Positions 52,744 through 61,543 of a stretch of 64,000 bases of DNA are shown here, piece by piece. Position numbers and translations under genes: made by a program. Position 1 is the stretch's first letter. Each line of letters starts with the position of its first letter. The notes under the pieces were generated by a model. The model was not told the DNA's origin. It saw only the letters and a list, made by a program, of their open reading frames with translations, and did no database searches. The stretch is from Acidobacteriaceae bacterium dw_441 (GTDB taxonomy: Bacteria > Acidobacteriota > Terriglobia > Terriglobales > Acidobacteriaceae), in contig JAAVVA010000001.1 of NCBI GenBank assembly GCA_018449715.1, forward strand, positions 1,240,001-1,304,000. Direction: 5' to 3'.

Positions 52744-53772
52744 GTGACCACTACGACCCTCGATCCAGTTGCTGTAAACGAGAGCGGCCCCTCCACGACA
52801 ACTAAGCGTGTCCTCCTCCTGAAGCCTCGTGGCTTCTGTGCAGGCGTGGTTCGTGCCATCGACATCGTGAAGATTGCGCTTGAGACATTCGGCGCGCCGA
52901 TCTACGTTCGCAAGGAGATCGTGCATAACAGCTATGTCGTTAACGACCTGGCCAAGAAGGGCGCGATCTTCGTTAACGAACTGGACGAAGTTCCCGAAGG
53001 AGCGCGTGTCATCTACTCCGCGCACGGCGTTTCGCCTGCTGTCCGGCAGAGGGCGAAGGATCGCGGCCTGAAGGTGATCGACGCGACCTGCCCGCTGGTG
53101 ACCAAGGTTCATCTTGAGGCGATCAAGTTCGCCAAGCAAGGGTACTCGCTGGTGCTCGTCGGCCACCGCGACCACGAAGAGGTCGAGGGAACGCAGGGCG
53201 AGGCCCCGAATGTGACCCAGGTCGTTTCGACGGTCGAAGAGGTCGATGCGCTTGTAGTTCCCGATCCCGACAGGGTTGCGTACCTGACGCAGACGACGCT
53301 TTCGCTCGACGAGGCGAAGTACATGATCGAGGCGCTCAAGAAGAAGTTCCCCAATATTGCAGGACCACACGCGCAGGACATCTGCTATGCGACGGAGAAC
53401 CGCCAGACGGCGGTGAAGAACGTCGCGCATGGAGCGGACGTGGTTCTGGTGGTCGGTTCGAAGAACAGCTCGAACTCGAACCGCCTGGTTGAGGTTTCAA
53501 AGAATCTCGGGACAAACTCGTACCTGATCGACAAAGCCGAGGACATTCAGCCGGAGTGGCTGGAGGGAATCGGAACGGTTGCCGTGACAGCGGGAGCTTC
53601 CGCTCCTGAGGTGCTGGTGCAGGACGTTGTCGGTTATCTGCAGAAGCGCGGGTACGGTTCGGTCGACGAGGTCGAGGTCATGCCGGAGAATGTTCGCTTC
53701 GGACTTCCTCCGGAGATCGTTCAGGCGATCGCATCGGCTCCCCAGGTTTCTGCTCCTCAGGTAGCGCAGTAG
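52744..53772 (+). CDS. ispH: 4-hydroxy-3-methylbut-2-enyl diphosphate reductase
   Basis: Last step of the MEP pathway: reduces HMBPP to IPP and DMAPP with a 4Fe-4S cluster. The three ligand cysteines are visible in PRGFCAGVVRAID (Cys32), IDATCPLVTKVH and DICYATENRQ; the catalytic-site EEVEGT and SSNSNRL motifs follow. I chose the GTG at 52744 (342 residues): an in-frame ATG 138 bases further up adds unlike sequence, and the GTG has a -10-like box just before it. It is 48 bases from shc, so supply of isoprenoid precursor and hopanoid synthesis are probably expressed together. Confidence 0.94.
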   Translation: MTTTTLDPVAVNESGPSTTTKRVLLLKPRGFCAGVVRAIDIVKIALETFGAPIYVRKEIVHNSYVVNDLAKKGAIFVNELDEVPEGARVIYSAHGVSPAVRQRAKDRGLKVIDATCPLVTKVHLEAIKFAKQGYSLVLVGHRDHEEVEGTQGEAPNVTQVVSTVEEVDALVVPDPDRVAYLTQTTLSLDEAKYMIEALKKKFPNIAGPHAQDICYATENRQTAVKNVAHGADVVLVVGSKNSSNSNRLVEVSKNLGTNSYLIDKAEDIQPEWLEGIGTVAVTAGASAPEVLVQDVVGYLQKRGYGSVDEVEVMPENVRFGLPPEIVQAIASAPQVSAPQVAQ

Positions 53773-53820
53773 CTGCAGGCTGAAGACGAAAGCGCTCTTC
53801 GAGCGTCAGAGATTGTATAG

Positions 53821-55845
53821 ATGAGCAAAACTTCAGAGAACTCGCAGACGCCGAATCAGCCGACACAGCCCCGATTCGGCCGGATGGACCTCGGACTCGA
53901 GAAGGTCGTCGATGGCATTCGGCGCTCGAAAGAGTGGCTGCTTGGGCAGCAGCACCCCGACGGTTACTGGTGCGGAGAGCTCGAAGCCGATGTGATGCTC
54001 GAGGCCGACTATATCTTCATGCACACGCTGCTGGGAACGGGCGATCCGGGCAAGATGCAGCGAGCCCTGAACGAGATTCTGCGGCACCAGAATGAAGACG
54101 GTGGTTGGAGCCTGTATCCGGGCGGACCTTCCAACATCAATTACGGCGTGAAGTCGTATCTCGCGCTGAAGCTGATGGGATGGAAGGCTGACCATCCGGT
54201 GATGGTGAAGGCGCGGGAGTGGGTGCTGGCCAACGGCGGCGTCGTCGAGTGCAACACCTTTACCAAGATCTATCTCTGCGCGATGGGACAGTACGACTAT
54301 GACGCGGTTCCGGCGATTCCGCCGGAGATCGTGCTGTTTCCCAACTGGTTCTACTTCAACATCTACGAGATTTCTTCATGGTCCCGCGGCATTCTGGTTC
54401 CGCTGTCGATCATCTACGCGAAGAAGCCTTTCAAAAAGCTCGCTCCCGAGCAGGGGATCGACGAGCTTTTCGTCGGCGGACGGCAGAATGCGAACCTGCA
54501 TCTGCGCTGGGACAAGAAGAAGCTGGTTAGCTGGCGGAACTTCTTCCTGCTCTGCGACCGTCTGACGCACCTGTTTGAGCGCGTACACATCCGTCCGCTG
54601 CGCAAGGTCGCGATTCGCAAGGCCGAGCACTGGATGATGGAGCGGTTCGAGAAGTCCGATGGTCTGGGCGCAATTTACCCCGCCATGCTGAACTCGATCG
54701 TCGCGCTGCGCTGCCTCGACTACTCGCTGGACGACCCGAAGGTAATCCTGGCGATGGACGAGTTCGAAAAGCTGGGCATCGACTGCCCGGAGGGAACGCC
54801 GGATTACCCGACCCCGACCTTCCGGATGCAGCCCTGCTTCCCGCCGGTGTGGGATACGGCTCAAGCGATGTACGCCCTCGGCGAAGCCGGGGTGGATCGC
54901 GACGATCCGCGCATGATTAAGGCTGCGGACTGGATTCTGTCGAAGGAGGTCCGCACCAAGGGCGATTGGGCCGAAAAGGTCAAGAATGTTGAGCCTGGCG
55001 GATGGTACTTCGAATTCAACAATGAGTTTTACCCGGATGTCGATGATACAGGACAGGTTCTTCTGGCCCTGAATGCGGTCGACCATCCGAGGGAGCGTTA
55101 CCACTACGAGGTCTGCCAGCGCGCCCTGAACTGGATCTGGGCGATGCAGTGCAAGAACGGCGGCTGGGCCAGCTTCGATAAAGACAACACGAAGATGATC
55201 TTCCAGTACATCCCGTTCGCGGATCACAACGCGATGCTGGACCCTCCGACGGTCGATATTACAGGCCGCATGCTGGAGATGCTGGCGCAGTATGGGTTTA
55301 CGCGGAAGGACCCGCGAGTCGAAAAGGCTGTCCAGTTCATCTTTAAGGAGCAGGAGCCGGACGGAAGCTGGTTCGGACGCTGGGGGGTCAACTACCTCTA
55401 CGGCACCTTCCTTGTACTGCGCGGCCTGGAAGCGATGGGGGTCTGGAACCATGAGCCCGCCATCCAGCAGGCAGCCGAGTGGATTCGCTCGGTGCAGAAC
55501 GCGGATGGCGGCTGGGGAGAGACCTGTGGGACGTATGACGATCCCAACCAGCGTGGCATCGGGCCGAGCACTCCCTCGCAGACGGCGTGGGCGCTTCTTG
55601 GCTTGCTGGCTGCCGGGGACACTCGTTCGGACTCCGTAGCAAAGGGAGTTCGCTGGCTGATTGAGCGCCAGCATGAGGATGGAAGCTGGGATGAGCTGGT
55701 TCCGGGAAGAAACGGGGAGAGCTACTACACGGGAACAGGGTTCCCGAGGGTGTTCTACCTGGGATATCACCTGTACAAGCAATACTTCCCGCTGTTGGCA
55801 TTGACGACGTATCAGCGCGCAATGACGCGCTCGGCTGCGGAGTAA
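53821..55845 (+). CDS. shc: squalene-hopene cyclase
   Basis: Cyclises squalene to hopene or diplopterol at the inner membrane, with no oxygen needed. The catalytic DXDD acid motif is D-V-D-D at residues 406-409 (FYPDVDDTGQVLLAL). Many QW-type repeats (pattern KNGGWASFDKDN, EPDGSWFGRWG, NADGGWGETCG, EDGSWDEL) run through both barrel domains. Length 674 is normal. It is followed by hpnH after 38 bases. Confidence 0.97.
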   Translation: MSKTSENSQTPNQPTQPRFGRMDLGLEKVVDGIRRSKEWLLGQQHPDGYWCGELEADVMLEADYIFMHTLLGTGDPGKMQRALNEILRHQNEDGGWSLYPGGPSNINYGVKSYLALKLMGWKADHPVMVKAREWVLANGGVVECNTFTKIYLCAMGQYDYDAVPAIPPEIVLFPNWFYFNIYEISSWSRGILVPLSIIYAKKPFKKLAPEQGIDELFVGGRQNANLHLRWDKKKLVSWRNFFLLCDRLTHLFERVHIRPLRKVAIRKAEHWMMERFEKSDGLGAIYPAMLNSIVALRCLDYSLDDPKVILAMDEFEKLGIDCPEGTPDYPTPTFRMQPCFPPVWDTAQAMYALGEAGVDRDDPRMIKAADWILSKEVRTKGDWAEKVKNVEPGGWYFEFNNEFYPDVDDTGQVLLALNAVDHPRERYHYEVCQRALNWIWAMQCKNGGWASFDKDNTKMIFQYIPFADHNAMLDPPTVDITGRMLEMLAQYGFTRKDPRVEKAVQFIFKEQEPDGSWFGRWGVNYLYGTFLVLRGLEAMGVWNHEPAIQQAAEWIRSVQNADGGWGETCGTYDDPNQRGIGPSTPSQTAWALLGLLAAGDTRSDSVAKGVRWLIERQHEDGSWDELVPGRNGESYYTGTGFPRVFYLGYHLYKQYFPLLALTTYQRAMTRSAAE

Positions 55846-55883
55846 GACCGCGGCACGATAGATTTTTTGGGAGGAAGCCCCGA

Positions 55884-57017
55884 ATGGCAGTACCGATTTC
55901 ACAAGCGTGGACGGTCGCAAGTTACGTATTGAAGCAGAAGCTCAGCGGACGGAAGCGGTATCCGCTGGTGCTGATGCTCGAGCCCTTGTTCCGCTGTAAT
56001 CTCGCGTGCGCGGGATGCGGAAAGATCCAGTACCCGGCGCACATCCTGAAGTCGGAGCTGAGCCCGGAGGAGTGTTTCCGCGCGGTCGAGGAGTGCGGTA
56101 CCCCGATGGTGTCGATTCCTGGCGGCGAGCCTCTGCTGCACCCGAAGATGCCGGAGATCGTGGCCGGACTGGTGGCGCGCAAGAAATACGTCTACATGTG
56201 CACGAACGCTCTCCTGCTGAAGGAGAAGCTGCACCTCTTCAAGCCCTCCAAATATCTCTCGTTCTCGGTCCACCTGGACGGCGAGAAGGAGCACCATGAC
56301 TTCTCGGTCTGCCGCGAGGGCGGGCACGATCAGGCGATGGAAGGCATCCGCGCCGCGGTGGCCGCTGGCTTCCGCGTCACGACGAACACGACCCTCTTCG
56401 ACGGAGCCGATCCGAACAGCGTGCGCCGCCACTTCGACCAACTGATGGCCGCGGGCGTCGAGAGCATGATGGTTTCGCCGGGATACACCTACGACAAGGC
56501 TCCCGATCAGAGCCACTTCCTCGGCAAGGCGAAGTCGCGCCGCCTGTTCCGCATGATTCTGTCGAATCGCAACAAGAGCTGGGAGTTCAACACGCACCCT
56601 CTCTTCTCAGAGTTCCTGATGGGCAAGCAGAACTTCGAGTGCACTCCCTGGGGCATGCCGACCTTCTCGATCTTCGGATGGCAGAAGCCCTGCTACCTTT
56701 TGCAGGACGGCTACGCCGACACCTTCAAAGAGCTGATGGAGGAGACCGAGTGGGAGAACTACGGCGCGAAGAGCGGCAACCCGCGCTGCGCGAACTGCAT
56801 GGTTCACTCCGGTCACGAGGCTTCGGCGGTCGATTACAACTTCAGCTCGCTGAAGGGGTTCATCTCGACGGCGAAAAAGTATATGTCGCGCCCGCTTTAT
56901 CCTGATCCGGACGCGCAGAAGATGCTGAACGAGTGGAAGCCGGAGCACACGAATCCGCTGGTACAGATTCAGTCGGTGGCGAACAGCAGCGAGCTGCAGA
57001 CGGTTTCGGGAGACTAA
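55884..57017 (+). CDS. hpnH: adenosyl-hopene transferase, radical SAM
   Basis: Adds the 5'-deoxyadenosyl group of SAM to hopene, the first step of side-chain extension in C35 hopanoids. Cluster cysteines are in CNLACAGC (residues 38, 42 and 45), and SIPGGEPLLHP carries the GGE SAM motif. Length 377 is normal. The C-terminal part has the conserved cysteines CTPWGMP and NPRCANCMVHSG. It lies 5 bases before the next gene. Confidence 0.96.
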   Translation: MAVPISQAWTVASYVLKQKLSGRKRYPLVLMLEPLFRCNLACAGCGKIQYPAHILKSELSPEECFRAVEECGTPMVSIPGGEPLLHPKMPEIVAGLVARKKYVYMCTNALLLKEKLHLFKPSKYLSFSVHLDGEKEHHDFSVCREGGHDQAMEGIRAAVAAGFRVTTNTTLFDGADPNSVRRHFDQLMAAGVESMMVSPGYTYDKAPDQSHFLGKAKSRRLFRMILSNRNKSWEFNTHPLFSEFLMGKQNFECTPWGMPTFSIFGWQKPCYLLQDGYADTFKELMEETEWENYGAKSGNPRCANCMVHSGHEASAVDYNFSSLKGFISTAKKYMSRPLYPDPDAQKMLNEWKPEHTNPLVQIQSVANSSELQTVSGD

Positions 57018-57022
57018 GGGGC

Positions 57023-57469
57023 ATGGCGACAGAGCAGCAGGAGCACCTGAAGATCGAACAACTGCGTCAGCACAGCGCCGATGAGCTGGAAGTCATTGCC
57101 GGACGCGAGAAGGAGAACCTCGAGGGCTGGATTCCCAGTCTGGCGACCGACGCGGAGATTCGCGAGGCGCTGGAGAAGGCCTTCGACTATCGCGGCGATG
57201 TGACGATCACCCGCAAGGACGGGACAAAGGTCGAAGGGTACCTCTTCGACCGCCGTTCGGGGAAGTCGCTGCATGACTCCTTTATCCGGGTGATTCCGGC
57301 TACCGATAAGACGAAGGTGAATGTGAGCTATGGCGAGATCGCCGCGCTGGCCTTTACCGGACGCGACACGGCGGCGGGCAAGACCTTCGATGCCTGGGTA
57401 AAGAAGTACTGGGAGAAGAAGGCCGCCGGCGAGAAGAACATCGGGATCGACGCGGAGAAGCTGGACTAA
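57023..57469 (+). CDS. unknown protein inside hopanoid operon
   Basis: A 148-residue soluble protein with no signal peptide. I recognise no domain. The first half is helical and charged (SADELEVIAGREKENLEGWIP); the second half carries beta strands DVTITRKDGTKVEGYLFDRR and INVS-like VNVSYGEIAALAFTGRDT, a pattern reminiscent of an Sm-like or small beta-barrel fold. The tail is basic (WVKKYWEKKAAGEK). The ATG at 57023 is 5 bases after hpnH, so it is almost certainly co-translated, and it is followed by hpnA. A role in hopanoid synthesis or its regulation is likely but inferred from position only. Confidence 0.82.
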   Translation: MATEQQEHLKIEQLRQHSADELEVIAGREKENLEGWIPSLATDAEIREALEKAFDYRGDVTITRKDGTKVEGYLFDRRSGKSLHDSFIRVIPATDKTKVNVSYGEIAALAFTGRDTAAGKTFDAWVKKYWEKKAAGEKNIGIDAEKLD

Positions 57470-57515
57470 AGCTCTCCGCATCTTCTATCTTTCCTCCTTA
57501 TCGGAAAACCATCAC

Positions 57516-58526
57516 GTGCGCGTATTCATCACCGGAGCGACAGGCTTTGTAGGTTCCCACGTGGCCGCGAAGTATGCGGCTGGGGGCGCGAAGCTGCGTC
57601 TGCTGACCCGCAGGACCAGCCGAACGGACGGGCTTGAGGGGCTGGACGCCGAGCTTGTTACAGGCGATCTGCGTCAGCCGGAGGGACTTCGCAGTGCTCT
57701 CGAAGGCTGCGATGCCCTGGTGCACGTGGCCGCCGATTACAGGCTGTGGGTGCGAGATCCTGAGGAGATGTATGCGGCCAACGTGGACGGCACACGCGAA
57801 CTGCTGCGGCTTGCCCGTGAGACGGGTGTGCAGCGTGTGGTCTATACGTCGAGCGTGGCGACGATGGGGTTCAAGTCCGACGGCACGGTGGTGGACGAGG
57901 CCACGCCGGTCTCGCTGGCCGATATGATCGGGCACTACAAGCGGTCGAAGTTTCTCGGTGAGCAGGAGGCGATCAAGGCCGCGCGCTCAGGGCAGCATGT
58001 GATGATCCTGAACCCGACGACCCCGATTGGCCCGAACGATGCGAAGCCTACTCCGACAGGAAGGATTGTCGTCGACTTTCTCAATCGCAAGTTTCCCGCC
58101 TATGTCGATACCGGGCTGAACCTCGTGGATGTGGACGAGGTGGCTCGAATGCATGTCGAGGCGCTGGATCACGGAACTCCGGGCGAGAGGTACATCCTTG
58201 GCGGCGAGAACCTGACGCTGAAGCAGATCCTCGACCGCATGTCTGCTATTACCGGGCTGCCTTCGCCGACGATGAAGGTTCCGCATGGCGTGGCGATGGC
58301 GTTTGCGTTCTTCGACGAGACGATTACGGGCAAGCTGCTGAAGAAAGAACCGAGGGCCACGGTCGAGGCTGTGCGGATGGGCAAGAAGATGATGTTCGCC
58401 TCCTCCGCGAAGGCTGAGCGCGAACTTGGGTTCAGGGTATTGCCGATCTACGGCGCGCTACGTTCAGCCATCGACTGGTTCGTGCAGCATGGCTATGCTC
58501 CGGCCTACGGTGGGCCAAAGGCATGA
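57516..58526 (+). CDS. hpnA: hopanoid-associated sugar epimerase
   Basis: A 336-residue short-chain-dehydrogenase-type epimerase with the NAD motif TGATGFVGSHVA at the N-terminus and a YxxxK catalytic pair in HYKRSKFLGEQ. HpnA is a standard member of hopanoid clusters; its exact step is not settled. The start is a GTG. The stop overlaps the hpnG start as ATGA, so the two are coupled. Confidence 0.93.
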   Translation: MRVFITGATGFVGSHVAAKYAAGGAKLRLLTRRTSRTDGLEGLDAELVTGDLRQPEGLRSALEGCDALVHVAADYRLWVRDPEEMYAANVDGTRELLRLARETGVQRVVYTSSVATMGFKSDGTVVDEATPVSLADMIGHYKRSKFLGEQEAIKAARSGQHVMILNPTTPIGPNDAKPTPTGRIVVDFLNRKFPAYVDTGLNLVDVDEVARMHVEALDHGTPGERYILGGENLTLKQILDRMSAITGLPSPTMKVPHGVAMAFAFFDETITGKLLKKEPRATVEAVRMGKKMMFASSAKAERELGFRVLPIYGALRSAIDWFVQHGYAPAYGGPKA

Positions 58527-59212
58527 GGGCGGGGATCATCGCCGCGCTGCCGGGTGAGTTGAAGCCACTGGTGCGCGGATGGGAGCGGCAACGCTCGGGA
58601 GTGAAAGAAATTTCTGTCTGGAAGACCGCGCGCGGCGAGGATGAACTGATTGCCGTGTGCAGCGGCATGGGCTCTGCCTCTGCGGCAAAGAGCGTTGCGG
58701 CGGCAGAGTTCTTCGGGGCGCTGGATGTGCTGGTTTCGGTCGGGTGGGCCGGTGGTCTGACGACTGCGATGACGACGGGGAGTTGCTATGTGCCGTCCGA
58801 GGTGATCGACGCGAAGACCGGGGAGAGGTTTGCTCTCAGCGGTGGCGAAAGCGGGCTACGGCTGGTGACGACGGCTCACGTGGCCGGCGCGCAGGAAAAG
58901 CGGCGGCTGGCGGAGAGCTATGGCGCGGCGCTGGTCGATATGGAAGCCGCGACAGTCGCACGGCTGGCCGAGATGCGCGGCATTCCGTGCCATGCCTTCA
59001 AGGCGGTCTCAGACGCGCAGGATGCCGAGCTGCCGGACCTGAACCCGTTCATCAACGCGCAGGGGCAGATGGAGATGGCTTCTTTTCTCGCGCATGTTGC
59101 GCTGCGGCCTCGCTTCTGGGGCTCGCTGATGGAGATGGGGAAGAATAGCGCAATGGCGGCTCGGGCAATTGCTGGGCAGGTGGATCGATTTTTCGCAGAA
59201 AAACAAAGATGA
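58523..59212 (+). CDS. hpnG: adenosylhopane nucleosidase / phosphorylase
   Basis: Nucleoside-phosphorylase-fold protein of 229 residues that removes adenine from adenosylhopane to give ribosylhopane. Fold signatures: VCSGMGSASAAKSV for phosphate or ribose binding and LVDMEAATVARLAE, whose glutamate binds ribose. The acid residue near the base site is in FKAVSDAQD. Position directly after hpnA and two genes after hpnH completes the standard hopanoid core. Confidence 0.93.
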   Translation: MRAGIIAALPGELKPLVRGWERQRSGVKEISVWKTARGEDELIAVCSGMGSASAAKSVAAAEFFGALDVLVSVGWAGGLTTAMTTGSCYVPSEVIDAKTGERFALSGGESGLRLVTTAHVAGAQEKRRLAESYGAALVDMEAATVARLAEMRGIPCHAFKAVSDAQDAELPDLNPFINAQGQMEMASFLAHVALRPRFWGSLMEMGKNSAMAARAIAGQVDRFFAEKQR

Positions 59213-59266
59213 TTTCGTAGAAACATAAAGATAGATGATTGAAGCAGGATTGGAGTAATTGAGGCT

Positions 59267-60349
59267 GTGAGTGAAGTGATGGAGATTCCGAAGACGATGC
59301 GGGCCGCGGTGTATCGCGGCGTGAACGACGTGCGGGTGGAGACGGTTCCGGTACCCGAGATCGGCCCCGGCGAGGTACTGGTGAAGATCCATACCTGTGG
59401 GATCTGCGGAACCGACCTCAAGAAGATTCACACCGGGTCGCACTCAGCCCCTCGCGTCTTCGGGCACGAGATGTCGGGCACGGTGGCGAAGGTGGGCGAG
59501 GGCGTGACCGGCTTTGCCGTGGGAGACCGCGTGATGGCCTACCACCATATTCCGTGCGGCGAGTGCTTCTACTGCCGCAAGCAGACCTTCGCTCAGTGCG
59601 AGACGTACAAGAAGGTCGGATGCACCGCAGGCTTCGAACCTTCGGGAGGCGGCTTCGCCGAGTACATCCGCGTAATGGACTGGATCGTGAAGCGCGGTCT
59701 GGTGAAGATTCCCGACGGCGTTCCATTCGAGCAGGCGGCGTTTATCGAGCCGGTGAACACGTGCTACAAGGCCATCGAAATGCTCGGGCTTCAGTCGGAC
59801 GAGACGGTACTGGTGATCGGACAGGGACCGATTGGGATTCTGCTGTCGGTGCTTGCCCACAGGACCGGCGCGACGGTGTTGACAAGCGACCTTTACGCCG
59901 AGCGCCACGTGATCGCCGCGAAGTATGGGCTCAACCATCCACTGGATGCGCGTGGCGATGTCGTGGCCGCGGCGAAGTCTGCAACCGAGGGACGCGGCGC
60001 GGATGTTGCTCTCGTAGCCGTTGGAGGCAACTCCTTAATTAAGGTTGCAATGGATGCGATTCGTCCGGGTGGCCGCGTGATGCTGTTTGCCGCAACCCAG
60101 CATGGAGAGGCTCCGTTCGATCCCGCCGCCGTCTGCATGGACGAGAAGACGCTGATGGGTTCGTACAGCGCATCGGTGGCGATTCAGGACGATGTGACGA
60201 AGCTGGTGCTCGAAGGCTACAGCACGGGCTTCGACCTGACCCAGCTGATCTCGCACCGCTTCTCGATTGAGGATTCGGTCGCGGCGATTGAGCTGGCGTC
60301 AAACCCGCAGCCCGACTCGATGAAGATTGTGATTCAACCGGGAGCGTAA
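59267..60349 (+). CDS. zinc-dependent alcohol dehydrogenase, MDR family
   Basis: A 360-residue medium-chain dehydrogenase. The catalytic zinc ligand region is CGICGTDL plus GHE; the structural zinc cysteines are in PCGECFYCRKQTFAQC; the NAD fold starts VLVIGQGPIGILLSVLA. The sequence resembles sorbitol, threonine or related polyol dehydrogenases; the substrate is unknown. It lies 54 bases after hpnG on the same strand, which makes a link to hopanoid side-chain modification possible. The start used is a GTG at 59267; an ATG 12 bases further on is also possible. A 6-bp hairpin around the stop (GGGAGC/GCTCCC) may weakly end the operon. Confidence 0.9.
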   Translation: MSEVMEIPKTMRAAVYRGVNDVRVETVPVPEIGPGEVLVKIHTCGICGTDLKKIHTGSHSAPRVFGHEMSGTVAKVGEGVTGFAVGDRVMAYHHIPCGECFYCRKQTFAQCETYKKVGCTAGFEPSGGGFAEYIRVMDWIVKRGLVKIPDGVPFEQAAFIEPVNTCYKAIEMLGLQSDETVLVIGQGPIGILLSVLAHRTGATVLTSDLYAERHVIAAKYGLNHPLDARGDVVAAAKSATEGRGADVALVAVGGNSLIKVAMDAIRPGGRVMLFAATQHGEAPFDPAAVCMDEKTLMGSYSASVAIQDDVTKLVLEGYSTGFDLTQLISHRFSIEDSVAAIELASNPQPDSMKIVIQPGA

Positions 60350-60399
60350 AGCTCCCCAGCTTCTGCCGTCTGGAATATCTGTATTCATAGGGAGATGCG

Positions 60400-61539
60400 A
60401 TGCGGTTCTGCTCAGGCCTGGTGGCTGCGATGGTTGTATGTCTGTCGATGGTGGCCCATGCGGCCCAGCCGAAGAAGCATGACAAGGTCATCATCGGTTA
60501 CATCTTTCCCGGTCGCAGCGGCCCCATCGATCCCAACACCGTCGCGGCGTCCAGGCTCACCCGCATCAACTACGCCTTCTTTCGCGTGAGCGACGGCGTC
60601 ATCACCGAAGGCGGCCAGAACGACGCCGTCAACCTCGCCGCGCTCAACAGCCTCAAGCAGGCTAACTCAGCTCTGCAGGTCGTCGTCTCGGTGGGCGGTG
60701 GAGGGGAGGGCTCCGCTGGCTTCTCCGACATGGCCGTTACTGCCGAGGGACGCCGTCGGTTCGTCGATAGCGCCATCGCTGCGGTGGAGAAGTATCATCT
60801 CGACGGCATCGACATTGATTGGGAGTATCCCGGTTACACACACGTGCAAGGCGTCAATGTGCGCCCTGAGGACAAGGGCAACTACACCGCGCTGCTTCGT
60901 GAACTGCGCCTGCGCTTCAACCGTGAGCAGAAGCTGCTTCACCGCCGCCTCTACACGTCGTCGGCCACAGGAGCGACGCGCATCTGGCTGGACCATACCG
61001 ATATGCGCCAGGCCTCGCGCTGGCTCGATAGCGTGAACATGATGTGCTACGACTGGTACATGACGGAGAAGAACACCGGGCACGATTCTCCGCTGTATAC
61101 GAGCCCGCAGGACCCGAAGGCGATCTCCATCGACGACGCGGTGAAGATGTACAGGACCGCTGGTGTGCCGATGAAGAAGATCGTCATTGGCGTGCCGTTC
61201 TATGGGCGCAAGTGGGCAGGCGTCGAGGCGGGCGCGACACATGGATTGTGGCAGCCGCTGGCCGCATCGAATGCCGCTCCGGAGGAGATGGTGTTCCGGA
61301 CGATTGCTCCGATGGTGAACGCGCAGGGCTATGTGCGTTACTGGGACCCGGTTGGGATGACTCCTTACCTGTACAACGCGGCGGAGAAGAGCTTCGTGAC
61401 CTACAACGATGCCGAGGCGGAGCTGGCGCGCACAACGTATGTGAAAGCGCATCACCTGCAGGGCATCATGTTCTGGCAGTACACCGGCGACTCCAACAAC
61501 GTGCTGCTCGACGCCATCGGCAAAGGGTTCGGCTGGTAA
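60400..61539 (+). CDS. exported GH18 chitinase-like protein
   Basis: A 379-residue glycoside hydrolase family 18 protein with a signal peptide (about residues 1-22, ending AHA). The catalytic motif DxxDxDxE is complete at residues 135-142 (DGIDIDWE), with the preceding SVGGGGEG strand and the barrel-end QYTGD motif, so it should cut beta-1,4-linked GlcNAc polymers such as chitin. There is no carbohydrate-binding domain. It stands between the hopanoid genes and the signalling block and shows no obvious functional link to either. Confidence 0.93.
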   Translation: MRFCSGLVAAMVVCLSMVAHAAQPKKHDKVIIGYIFPGRSGPIDPNTVAASRLTRINYAFFRVSDGVITEGGQNDAVNLAALNSLKQANSALQVVVSVGGGGEGSAGFSDMAVTAEGRRRFVDSAIAAVEKYHLDGIDIDWEYPGYTHVQGVNVRPEDKGNYTALLRELRLRFNREQKLLHRRLYTSSATGATRIWLDHTDMRQASRWLDSVNMMCYDWYMTEKNTGHDSPLYTSPQDPKAISIDDAVKMYRTAGVPMKKIVIGVPFYGRKWAGVEAGATHGLWQPLAASNAAPEEMVFRTIAPMVNAQGYVRYWDPVGMTPYLYNAAEKSFVTYNDAEAELARTTYVKAHHLQGIMFWQYTGDSNNVLLDAIGKGFGW

Positions 61540-61543
61540 CGGC

